Part shown: one piece after another, positions 18,602 through 25,723 of the stretch
Layout: each line of letters begins with the position of its first letter
Position numbering within the stretch: position 1 is the first letter of the stretch
Assembly: GCA_026162565.1 (NCBI GenBank)
Contig: JAOEIQ010000009.1
Coordinates: 1 to 64,000, forward strand
Reading direction: 5' to 3'
DNA length: 64,000 nucleotides
Source of the DNA: Flavobacteriaceae bacterium NBU2973
GTDB lineage: Bacteria; Bacteroidota; Bacteroidia; Flavobacteriales; Flavobacteriaceae
Program-made: the position numbers and the translations under genes
The notes under the pieces: generated by a model
Seen by the model: the letters and a program-made list of their open reading frames with translations, nothing else
Told to the model about the DNA's origin: nothing
Databases searched by the model: none

Positions 18602-19600
18602 ATGCAAAAAGTTACTAAAGAAACATATCTAAAGTGGTACGAAGATATGTTGTTCTGGAGAAAGTTTGAAGATAAGCTAGCTGCAGTATATATTCAACAA
18701 AAAGTTAGAGGATTCCTTCATTTATATAATGGTCAAGAAGCTGTTTTAGCAGGTGCTTTACATGCTATGGATTTGACCAAAGATAAAATGATTACAGCTT
18801 ATAGAAATCACGTTCAGCCTATCGGAATGGGAGTAGACCCTAGACGCGTCATGGCAGAATTGTATGGTAAGGCAACAGGTACGTCTCAAGGTCTAGGTGG
18901 TTCTATGCATATTTTTTCAAAGGAGCATCGTTTTTATGGAGGTCATGGTATTGTTGGTGGGCAAATCCCTTTAGGAGCTGGAATTGCTTTTGGAGATAAA
19001 TACCACAATAGTGATGCAGTTACGTTATGTTGTTTTGGTGATGGAGCTGCGAGACAAGGTTCTTTACACGAAACGTTTAATATGGCTATGTTGTGGAAGC
19101 TACCAGTTGTTTTTGTTTGTGAGAACAACGGCTATGCAATGGGAACTTCAGTAGAGCGAACAGCAAATCACACAGATATTTGGAAATTAGGTTTAGGTTA
19201 TGAAATGCCTTGTGGTCCTGTAGATGGTATGAATCCAGTAAAAGTAGCCGAAGCTTTTGATGAAGCAATACAAAGAGCCAGACGTGGTGATGGCCCAACA
19301 TTTTTAGAGCTAAAAACCTATCGATATCGTGGTCACTCTATGAGTGATGCGCAACATTATAGAACTAAAGATGAGGTAGAAGAATACAAAAAAATCGATC
19401 CTATTACTCAAGTAAAAGATATTATTCTTGAAAAGAACTATGCTACTGAAGAGGATATCGCTATTATTGATAAACGCGTAAAAAAATTGGTTAAGGAATG
19501 TGAGAAGTTTGCTGAAGAGTCACCTTATCCTGAGAAAAGTGTCATGTACGATTCAGTATACGAACAAGATGATTATCCATTTTTACAACACAAACTATAA
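18602..19600 (+). CDS. pdhA: pyruvate dehydrogenase E1 component, alpha subunit
   Basis: The E1 alpha subunit uses thiamine diphosphate to decarboxylate pyruvate. The 332-residue protein has the ThDP motif GDGAARQGSLHETFNMA ending in ENNGYAMGTS. GLGGSMHIF and the phosphorylation-loop-like YRYRGHSMSD also match the family. The E2 gene follows 3 bases after the stop. No E1 beta gene is in the window, so beta must be encoded elsewhere, an arrangement usual for flavobacteria. Confidence 0.95.
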   Translation: MQKVTKETYLKWYEDMLFWRKFEDKLAAVYIQQKVRGFLHLYNGQEAVLAGALHAMDLTKDKMITAYRNHVQPIGMGVDPRRVMAELYGKATGTSQGLGGSMHIFSKEHRFYGGHGIVGGQIPLGAGIAFGDKYHNSDAVTLCCFGDGAARQGSLHETFNMAMLWKLPVVFVCENNGYAMGTSVERTANHTDIWKLGLGYEMPCGPVDGMNPVKVAEAFDEAIQRARRGDGPTFLELKTYRYRGHSMSDAQHYRTKDEVEEYKKIDPITQVKDIILEKNYATEEDIAIIDKRVKKLVKECEKFAEESPYPEKSVMYDSVYEQDDYPFLQHKL

Positions 19601-19603
19601 ACT

Positions 19604-21244
19604 ATGGCAGAAATTATAAACATGCCGCGTTTAAGCGACACAATGGAAGAAGGAACAGTTGCTTCTTGGTTGAAAAAAGTTGGTGATAAAGTTGAAGAAG
19701 GTGATATTCTAGCCGAGATTGAAACTGATAAAGCCACTATGGAATTTGAATCTTTTAACGAAGGTGTTTTATTACATATCGGAATACAAGAAGGAGAGAG
19801 CGCAAAAGTAGACTCCCTTTTGGCAATTATAGGAGAAGAAGGTGAAGATATTTCTGGGTTGTTGAATGGCAGTGCTTCAGAAGAAAAAGATGATCATGTC
19901 GTGCAAAGCGCAGTCGAGGAATCTCAAGACGACAAGTCATCTGAATCTGTAGACATACCAGAGGGTGTAATCGTAGTTACCATGCCACGTTTAAGTGATA
20001 CAATGGAAGAAGGAACAGTTGCTACTTGGCTTAAAAAAGTTGGTGAAGAAGTTGAGGAAGGCGATATTCTTGCTGAAATTGAAACTGATAAGGCTACTAT
20101 GGAATTTGAATCGTTTCAGTCTGGAACGTTATTGTATGTTGGTTTAAATGAAGGAGAATCTGCAAAAGTAGATGCACTTCTAGCCATTATTGGTCCTGCT
20201 GGAACAGATGTGTCTAACATAGCGAAAAACTTCAAAGCAGGTAATTCTAACAATACTGTCTCATCGAGCGCAGTCGAGATGTCTCAACATAAAGAAGAAA
20301 AGAAAGTTGAGGAATCTCAATCAAAACCCACTGTCATGTCGAGCGCAGTCGAGGCATCTCATTCAATGACGTCTTCAAATGGACGCATATTCGCTTCGCC
20401 TTTAGCAAAAAAGATAGCTGCAGAAAAAGGAATAGATTTAGGGCAAGTTCAAGGCTCTGGAGAGAATGGACGTGTCGTAAAGAAGGATGTAGAGAATTTT
20501 ACACCATCTGCCCAAGCATCTCAAAGTTCAGCTCCAGTAGCGAAGTTTGTTCCAGCTGGAACTGAAGATTTTGATGAAGTTACTAACTCAAATATGCGAA
20601 AAGCAATCGCTAAAAACTTATCTAAATCTAAATTCACGGCTCCTCATTATTATTTGAATGTCGAGTTTGATATGGATAACGCCATAGCTTTTAGAAAACA
20701 ATACAATTCATTACCTGATACCAAAATATCGTTTAACGACATGATTGTTAAAGCTTGTGCTTTAGCGTTACGTCAGCATCCTCAAGTTAATTCACAATGG
20801 TTTGATGATAAAATGCGATTGAATAACCATGTGCATATTGGAGTTGCTGTTGCGGTTCCTGATGGATTGGTAGTTCCTGTTGTTAGATTTGCGAATGAGC
20901 AAAGCTTACCTCAAATTGGTGCAGCTGTTAAAGATTATGCTGGAAGGGCAAGAAATAAAAAGTTGACACTAGACGAAATGGAAGGCAGTACATTTACAAT
21001 CTCTAATTTAGGAATGTTTGGTATAGAAAGTTTTACATCTATAATTAATCAACCTAATTCAGCAATATTATCTGTTGGAGCAATTATTCAAAAACCAGTT
21101 GTTAAAGAAGGGCAAGTTGTTGCAGGAAATACGATGAAACTCACTATGGCTTGTGATCATAGAACTGTTGATGGTGCAACTGGAGCACAATTTCTTCAGA
21201 CTCTAAAAGGATATATAGAGAATCCTGTGACGATGCTGGTTTAA
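19604..21244 (+). CDS. pdhC: dihydrolipoamide acetyltransferase (pyruvate dehydrogenase E2)
   Basis: E2 forms the core of the pyruvate dehydrogenase complex and carries the acetyl group on lipoyl-lysine. The 546-residue protein has two lipoyl domains (about 1-76 and 127-201) with lipoylated Lys in ETDKATMEFES at K43 and K163. A peripheral-subunit-binding domain lies near 263-300 (FASPLAKKIAAEKGIDL). The catalytic domain ends with the active-site motif ACDHRTVDGATG. Both Ser/Gln-rich linkers contain a repeated peptide (SAVE at 102-105, 222-225 and 247-250) encoded by copies of a REP-like DNA sequence; these have their own entries. Confidence 0.95.
   Translation: MAEIINMPRLSDTMEEGTVASWLKKVGDKVEEGDILAEIETDKATMEFESFNEGVLLHIGIQEGESAKVDSLLAIIGEEGEDISGLLNGSASEEKDDHVVQSAVEESQDDKSSESVDIPEGVIVVTMPRLSDTMEEGTVATWLKKVGEEVEEGDILAEIETDKATMEFESFQSGTLLYVGLNEGESAKVDALLAIIGPAGTDVSNIAKNFKAGNSNNTVSSSAVEMSQHKEEKKVEESQSKPTVMSSAVEASHSMTSSNGRIFASPLAKKIAAEKGIDLGQVQGSGENGRVVKKDVENFTPSAQASQSSAPVAKFVPAGTEDFDEVTNSNMRKAIAKNLSKSKFTAPHYYLNVEFDMDNAIAFRKQYNSLPDTKISFNDMIVKACALALRQHPQVNSQWFDDKMRLNNHVHIGVAVAVPDGLVVPVVRFANEQSLPQIGAAVKDYAGRARNKKLTLDEMEGSTFTISNLGMFGIESFTSIINQPNSAILSVGAIIQKPVVKEGQVVAGNTMKLTMACDHRTVDGATGAQFLQTLKGYIENPVTMLV
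19901..19925 (+). repeat. REP-like element copy 1, in the first E2 linker
   Basis: AGCGCAGTCGAGGAATCTCAA is one of three related sequences inside the E2 gene. It is read in frame as QSAVEESQ at residues 101-108, between the two lipoyl domains. The shared core is AGCGCAGTCGAG. Confidence 0.65.
20260..20288 (+). repeat. REP-like element copy 2, in the second E2 linker
   Basis: TCATCGAGCGCAGTCGAGAT followed by GTCTCAAC gives SSSAVEMSQ at residues 220-228. The outer bases CATC and GATG are complementary, so it is an imperfect inverted repeat. Confidence 0.7.
20333..20362 (+). repeat. REP-like element copy 3, in the second E2 linker
   Basis: TCATGTCGAGCGCAGTCGAG followed by GCATCTCA gives MSSAVEASH. 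It lies about 70 bases behind copy 2 in the same linker and the same orientation. The flanking CTGTC is also shared with copy 2. Confidence 0.7.
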
Positions 21245-21265
21245 TTTTTAAGCTTAAAAATATTG

Positions 21266-21296
21266 AAAAACTGTTTCTATTTTGAAACAGTTTTTT
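21266..21296 (+). terminator. terminator after pdhC
   Basis: AAAAACTGTTTC pairs perfectly with GAAACAGTTTTT around TATTTT and ends in T6. It isolates the two-component module downstream. Confidence 0.9.
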
Positions 21297-21311
21297 GTAC
21301 TAGTTTTTTAA

Positions 21312-21329
21312 ACTACCTCAAAGGGTAGT
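21312..21329. promoter_or_regulatory. palindromic operator candidate 1 (histidine kinase gene)
   Basis: ACTACC-N6-GGTAGT is a perfect 18-base dyad 62 bases before the kinase start. TCTACTTTTCATA lies 11 bases behind it. The dyad recurs at 23270, 24974 and 25652, each time before a gene of this module. I infer a site for the locus's response regulator. Confidence 0.6.
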
Positions 21330-21391
21330 ATTTAAATATATCTACTTTTCATATTTTTAAGAATTTAAACTATTAAACATAATTTAAATTA

Positions 21392-23296
21392 GTGTTGTAT
21401 AATTATGAAATTGAGATTAAAATCTCAATCATCTTTTTCTTTGCTTTAAATATTGGATTTGCTCAAAAAGACTGTAGCTGTGAAAATTTTGATAAAGCTT
21501 TTGAGTATGCACTTTATCCATACAATGATAGTTTGTTTTTAACAACAAAGAATGATTCTTTAAGACTTAATGATGAGCTTAATTGTGAACTTTTGAACTT
21601 GCATGTTGATTTTGAACGTTTTTTTAGGGAGAGAGATACAGTTAAAATGCGTAGTGTTTTATCTAATTTCAAAAATGGTATTTTAAAAAAAAAATGTGCT
21701 AGTTGGATTGAGCTTCTATTGAATTATAACAAAGCAAAGTATTACAGAGCAAGGAGTCAATTCGATTCACTAGGTTTTTACACTTATAAGGTTTTATCTT
21801 ATGGAGAAAATCAAAAAAATAGCTTAATTACTCTAGAAGCACTTAAACAATTGGTTTGGTTGTATACTCGTTTAAATGAGGATGAAAAACGCTGGCAAAG
21901 TGTTAAACGAGCAGAACTAATAGTGAATGAGTTGAAACAAGTTCCATTAATTGTAAGTAATTTTAGGTGGTTAGCATATCAATATGAGAATCAGTTTACA
22001 ATTACTGAAAATAGAGATTTTTTAGACTCAACTAAAGTTTTCATTAATAAAGCTAAATCTTTAGCGTCTAAAGCAAATTATACAATAGAATTAGTTAGAA
22101 TTTATAGAGCTTTAGAAGCTGTATCTTATCATGAAGATAACCTTGAAGAGGCACTAGTTAATATAGATTCGGCTATTTATTATGCTAAAAAAGTAAAAGG
22201 CCGAATAAATTTTAGCGGACTTTATTTATCTAAAGCTTGGGATCATTTTGATTTGAAACAGTATAAATCAGCTAAAATGTTTACCGATTCAATGCTTCAT
22301 TATGATGACAAAAAAGATGTCGTGGGATATATGATGACGCTATCTCAAGCTGCTGAATTATATGAAGGTGTCGGCAATACAAAAAAAGCATTATCAACTA
22401 TAAAAGAATATGGAAAGATTAAGGATAGTGTTTTTAGTAAAGAACGAATACAAGCTATAAATGAATTAGAAAATAAATATCAATTAGAGAAAAAGGAAAA
22501 AGCCATTTTAAAAAAAGATAATGAAATAAATTTTCTATATATGCTTGCAATAGCGCTTGTAGCGATTATGATATTTACTTTCTTATTAATTAAACAACGA
22601 CAATTAAAAAAAGAAAAAAAGCTAAATCAGCAATTGAAATTATCAATCAAAAAACGCGAAGAGCTTGAAATAGCTATAAAAAAGGCAAGAGAGGATATTG
22701 CTCAAGATTTTCACGATGAAATGGGAAATAAGTTGGCTCGAATAAATCTTTTATCAAGTCTTTTGCAAAGAGATAAATCTCAAAGCGAAAAGTCAAAATT
22801 AAAAATTCTACAAATTACTGAAGATGCTAAAGAACTTTATATAGGAACCAGAGACTTTATTTTTTCTTTAAAATCGAATAGTGATTGTCTAGATGAACTC
22901 ATTGTTTATCTTTCTGACTTTGGTGAAGATTACTTTAGTAAGAGTGATATTAGGTTTATTCTAAAGCGAGATATAGAAAATAACATAAAGCTACCTTTTT
23001 ATTGGAGTAAGCAATTAGTTTTTATTTTTAAAGAAGCTATGACAAATACTATGAAATATGCTCAATCTTCAGAAGTATGCCTTTCTTTTAAATATAGAGA
23101 ACAAGAATTGATTATTTCATTTAAAGATAATGGTGTTGGCTTGTCAAGAGAAAAATTAAAATCTACAAACGGATTGCTAAATATGAGTAAAAGAGCTAAA
23201 AAAATACATGGTAGTTTAATAATAAAAAGTGAGAAATATGAAGGTACTACAATAACCTTTAGGGGTAAAACTACCTCAATAAGTAGTGTATGCTAA
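21392..23296 (+). CDS. sensor histidine kinase of the HisKA_3 type
   Basis: This is the sensor of a two-component pair with the regulator 27 bases downstream. The 634-residue protein has a hydrophobic secretion-like N-terminus ending near GFAQKDCSC and a periplasmic region of about 350 residues rich in helical repeats resembling TPRs. A membrane helix lies at about 384-404, followed by a coiled coil, the HisKA_3 motif IAQDFHDEMGNKLARIN with phospho-His H441, and an HATPase domain (FKEAMTNTMKYA, DNGVGL, GLLNMSKRA). The start is GTG or TTG at 21392/21395. An ATG at 21405 reads MKLRLK in another frame and would join with one extra A at 21419-21422, so the start or the base count needs checking. 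Confidence 0.85.
   Translation: MLYNYEIEIKISIIFFFALNIGFAQKDCSCENFDKAFEYALYPYNDSLFLTTKNDSLRLNDELNCELLNLHVDFERFFRERDTVKMRSVLSNFKNGILKKKCASWIELLLNYNKAKYYRARSQFDSLGFYTYKVLSYGENQKNSLITLEALKQLVWLYTRLNEDEKRWQSVKRAELIVNELKQVPLIVSNFRWLAYQYENQFTITENRDFLDSTKVFINKAKSLASKANYTIELVRIYRALEAVSYHEDNLEEALVNIDSAIYYAKKVKGRINFSGLYLSKAWDHFDLKQYKSAKMFTDSMLHYDDKKDVVGYMMTLSQAAELYEGVGNTKKALSTIKEYGKIKDSVFSKERIQAINELENKYQLEKKEKAILKKDNEINFLYMLAIALVAIMIFTFLLIKQRQLKKEKKLNQQLKLSIKKREELEIAIKKAREDIAQDFHDEMGNKLARINLLSSLLQRDKSQSEKSKLKILQITEDAKELYIGTRDFIFSLKSNSDCLDELIVYLSDFGEDYFSKSDIRFILKRDIENNIKLPFYWSKQLVFIFKEAMTNTMKYAQSSEVCLSFKYREQELIISFKDNGVGLSREKLKSTNGLLNMSKRAKKIHGSLIIKSEKYEGTTITFRGKTTSISSVC
23270..23287. promoter_or_regulatory. 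palindromic operator candidate 2 (response regulator gene)
   Basis: ACTACC-N6-AGTAGT lies in the last codons of the kinase gene, 36 bases before the regulator start. Spacing is the same as in the other three sites. One position of the right arm differs. Confidence 0.4.
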
Positions 23297-23323
23297 TAAC
23301 AATTGTTTAATATTTGAATATTT

Positions 23324-23947
23324 ATGAAAACAAAAATAGTCATTATTGAAGATAATATACCATTGGCTGATGGTTTTGCTGAAGTTATTAACGATAGTGA
23401 TGTATTTAGAGTGACAGGTATTTATAATAGTTGTGAGGAAGCAATTCAAAATTTAGATATTGATGACCCAGATATTCTATTAGTTGATATTGAATTACCA
23501 GGCATGAATGGTGTTGAAGGTGCCAAGCGTATTAAGAAAAGTAAGCCAAAGGCTAATATTATCATGGTAACTGTATATGAAAATTCAAAAATGGTATTTG
23601 ATGCTTTATGTGCTGGTGCAACTGGTTATTTAACTAAAAGTCTTACGCCAAAGATGCTTTTAGATGCTCTTAATGAAACTGTAGAAGGTGGTGCGCCTAT
23701 GAGTATAAAAATAGCAAAAATGGTTGTGGGTTCATTTCAAAAAAAGCCAAGTAAAATTAAACTATCTCCTCGGGAAAAAGAGGTTCTTAACTTACTTTCT
23801 AAAGGGAATAGTTACGATAGTATTGCTGACCAGCTTTTTATTAGCAAGAATACAATTAAATTTCATTTAAAGAATATATACATTAAGCTTCAGGTCAATT
23901 CTAATATTGAAGCAGTTAGTAAAGCCAGTAAAGAAAACTTGATTTAA
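23324..23947 (+). CDS. response regulator, NarL/LuxR type
   Basis: This is the DNA-binding partner of the upstream kinase. The 207-residue protein has a receiver domain with acidic pocket E9/D10, phospho-acceptor D55 in LLVDIELPGMNG and Lys in GYLTKSLTP. A LuxR-type helix-turn-helix starts at LSPREKEVLNLLSKG and contains SKNTIKFHLKNIYIKL. NarL-family proteins of this build usually bind inverted heptamers related to TACYYMT. The palindromes near this locus (TACC...GGTA) fit that pattern, so autoregulation and control of the neighbouring genes are likely but inferred. Confidence 0.93.
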   Translation: MKTKIVIIEDNIPLADGFAEVINDSDVFRVTGIYNSCEEAIQNLDIDDPDILLVDIELPGMNGVEGAKRIKKSKPKANIIMVTVYENSKMVFDALCAGATGYLTKSLTPKMLLDALNETVEGGAPMSIKIAKMVVGSFQKKPSKIKLSPREKEVLNLLSKGNSYDSIADQLFISKNTIKFHLKNIYIKLQVNSNIEAVSKASKENLI

Positions 23948-23956
23948 TAAATAGAG

Positions 23957-24868
23957 ATGTTAAAAATAACTTGCGTTTTAATAATTGTATTTTTTAATTC
24001 ATCTATATTAGCCCAAAAACCAAAAGATTTTGGTTTTAGGCACTATAAATATTCGATTGAAGGTGACTCTGTTGATGTCCTTATTAAATCTAAAAAAGGG
24101 GAAGAATATATAAAGAAAACGCTTTTCTTTTCAGTTCAAGGTTCATTAGCCGTACCCTTAATAGTTCACAACGGAAAACAAAGGGTGTTATATCCTAGTC
24201 TTGAAGAAGGTTTTGTTGAAAATGATTATCATTTGGTTATGGTTAACAAGCCAGGTATTCCATTAATTGCACATAAGGATAGCCTTGTGGACGGAAGAGA
24301 ATTTTTTGTTGATAAGGAGAATTATATATATCCTGAAAAATACCTTAAGAATAATTATTTGGATTATTATGTAAGCCGAAATTTAAAGGTTTTAGATATG
24401 CTATTTAAACAAAGTTGGGTAGACAGCTCTAAACTTATTGTTTCGGGTCATTCCCAAGGAAGTGGTATTGCTCTATCAATGTGCAGCAAAACCGATAAGG
24501 CAAGTCACCTAATCTACTCAAGTGGTCTACCCTACTATTCAACAATTTTAGCCATGCTAAATAAAGAACGTATGCATGAGGGTAATAAGCCTAATCCAAG
24601 GGTAGATAAAATTTTCAACTACTGGAAAGAGGTAGTAGAAAGCCCTTCAGATTATTTCCATCCCAATCGAGACTCCAATCTTACACTATCTTCATTTTCT
24701 AAGAACGAAAACGAATTGTTAAAACAACTAAAAATCCCTGTTTTAATTTCGTACGGCACTAAAGACGAATCATCACCTTACCAAGATATGTTCAGAATAG
24801 AAACCATAAAAGATAGTATAGAACATATCACCTTTTACGACTATGTTGGTTTAGGACATAATTATTAG
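23957..24868 (+). CDS. secreted alpha/beta hydrolase-like protein, with a premature stop
   Basis: The 303-residue product has a signal peptide (ITCVLIIVFFNSSILAQ) and an alpha/beta hydrolase fold. The nucleophile elbow is SGHSQGSGIAL, an acid-containing strand SYGTKDESSP follows, and a late GLGHNY supplies the His. Substrate is unknown. The TAG at 24866-24868 falls right after this His. The same frame stays open for 28 more codons, ending in the amphipathic YLADVISDWLKWIKNN at 24955, which looks like the real C-terminal helix. So the gene probably carries a nonsense change at its 3' end. It begins 9 bases after the response regulator and belongs to the same operon. Confidence 0.75.
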   Translation: MLKITCVLIIVFFNSSILAQKPKDFGFRHYKYSIEGDSVDVLIKSKKGEEYIKKTLFFSVQGSLAVPLIVHNGKQRVLYPSLEEGFVENDYHLVMVNKPGIPLIAHKDSLVDGREFFVDKENYIYPEKYLKNNYLDYYVSRNLKVLDMLFKQSWVDSSKLIVSGHSQGSGIALSMCSKTDKASHLIYSSGLPYYSTILAMLNKERMHEGNKPNPRVDKIFNYWKEVVESPSDYFHPNRDSNLTLSSFSKNENELLKQLKIPVLISYGTKDESSPYQDMFRIETIKDSIEHITFYDYVGLGHNY

Positions 24869-24955
24869 TTGCAAATTCCAAAACAAGGTGATAAAAAAAC
24901 AGATTATTTGGCTGATGTGATTTCTGATTGGCTAAAATGGATTAAAAATAATTAG
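24869..24955 (+). pseudogene. detached C-terminal end of the hydrolase
   Basis: The reading frame of the preceding hydrolase continues past its TAG for 28 codons to a second TAG at 24953-24955. It encodes LQIPKQGDKKTDYLADVISD and a Trp-containing amphipathic helix typical of the last helix of this fold. One base change in the TAG would restore a 332-residue protein. Confidence 0.55.
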
Positions 24956-24973
24956 ATTCTTACCTAAACAAGA

Positions 24974-24991
24974 ACTACCCAAAAGGGTCAT
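24974..24991. promoter_or_regulatory. palindromic operator candidate 3 (lipoprotein gene)
   Basis: ACTACC-N6-GGTCAT has a conserved left arm and an imperfect right arm. GTCTACTTCATAATTTT follows about 12 bases later, resembling the sequence behind sites 1 and 4. The lipoprotein start is 56 bases downstream. Confidence 0.5.
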
Positions 24992-25047
24992 ACAAGACTT
25001 TAGTCTACTTCATAATTTTGAATTGTAATAATTAAAAGACTCAAATT

Positions 25048-25593
25048 ATGAACAAAGTAACACTACTTATCGGTTTAATTTTCCTGACCTTTTTTTCATG
25101 TCAAAAATCAGAAATTGACGATAGCGAATTAAATAGTCGTTATGAGAGTAAGGAAAATGTAAGTTATAACAGAACTACAAGTAATGTATCGTGGGTTCTA
25201 TTAGGGCAATTACAACAGTTTAATGAAAAGGAAAGTACCACTGATGTAAATTATACTTCTAGTGTAAATGAAATTCTAAATTGCAATTCAAATAACTTAT
25301 TGCTTAACATCAATGAATTAGAAGTTAGCGAAGAAATACAATCTGTATTTATATCGTCTGATTTTCCAGAAGAAAATTCTTCTATCATATTAGTTTTAGA
25401 CGAAAGATGGGAAGTATCTCAAATAGCTGACGATGGTGGCATTATAGAAGTAGTTCTTGAGCAGGGCCACGACAGGATTGTTATGACTAAAAATGATGGA
25501 ATATTGGAAATCGTGTGGGAACAAGGGCATGGGAAAGTTGTTTTAGATGGTATAGAAGACTTTATAATTATAGAAACTTTAGAGGAAGATTAA
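25048..25593 (+). CDS. hypothetical lipoprotein
   Basis: I do not recognise a family. The 181-residue product has a lipoprotein signal with lipobox TFFSC (Cys at 18) and would be anchored in a membrane facing the periplasm or surface. The first half is polar (Ser/Asn/Glu). The last 60 residues contain two copies of a short repeat, GIIEVVLEQGHDRIVM and GILEIVWEQGHGKVVL. It has its own palindromic operator candidate and its own terminator, and it sits between the two-component operon and the ELWxxDGT gene. Confidence 0.75.
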   Translation: MNKVTLLIGLIFLTFFSCQKSEIDDSELNSRYESKENVSYNRTTSNVSWVLLGQLQQFNEKESTTDVNYTSSVNEILNCNSNNLLLNINELEVSEEIQSVFISSDFPEENSSIILVLDERWEVSQIADDGGIIEVVLEQGHDRIVMTKNDGILEIVWEQGHGKVVLDGIEDFIIIETLEED

Positions 25594-25627
25594 ATTAGGT
25601 TAAATATTTAGGTTTTGTTTGAAGAAG

Positions 25628-25652
25628 TGCTACATATAATGTAGCATTTTTT
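25628..25652 (+). terminator. terminator after the lipoprotein gene
   Basis: TGCTACAT pairs with ATGTAGCA around ATA, then T6. It abuts operator candidate 4. Confidence 0.8.
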
Positions 25653-25669
25653 CTACCCAATTGGGTAGC
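25652..25669. promoter_or_regulatory. palindromic operator candidate 4 (ELWxxDGT gene)
   Basis: CTACCCAATTGGGTAG is a perfect 16-base palindrome, 54 bases before the ELWxxDGT gene. TATCTACTTTTATTTCATA follows, sharing TCTACTTTT with site 1. It is the cleanest of the four. Confidence 0.65.
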
Positions 25670-25723
25670 ACACTGCTTTAATATAGTATCTACTTTTATT
25701 TCATAATATTAAACCTATTTATT

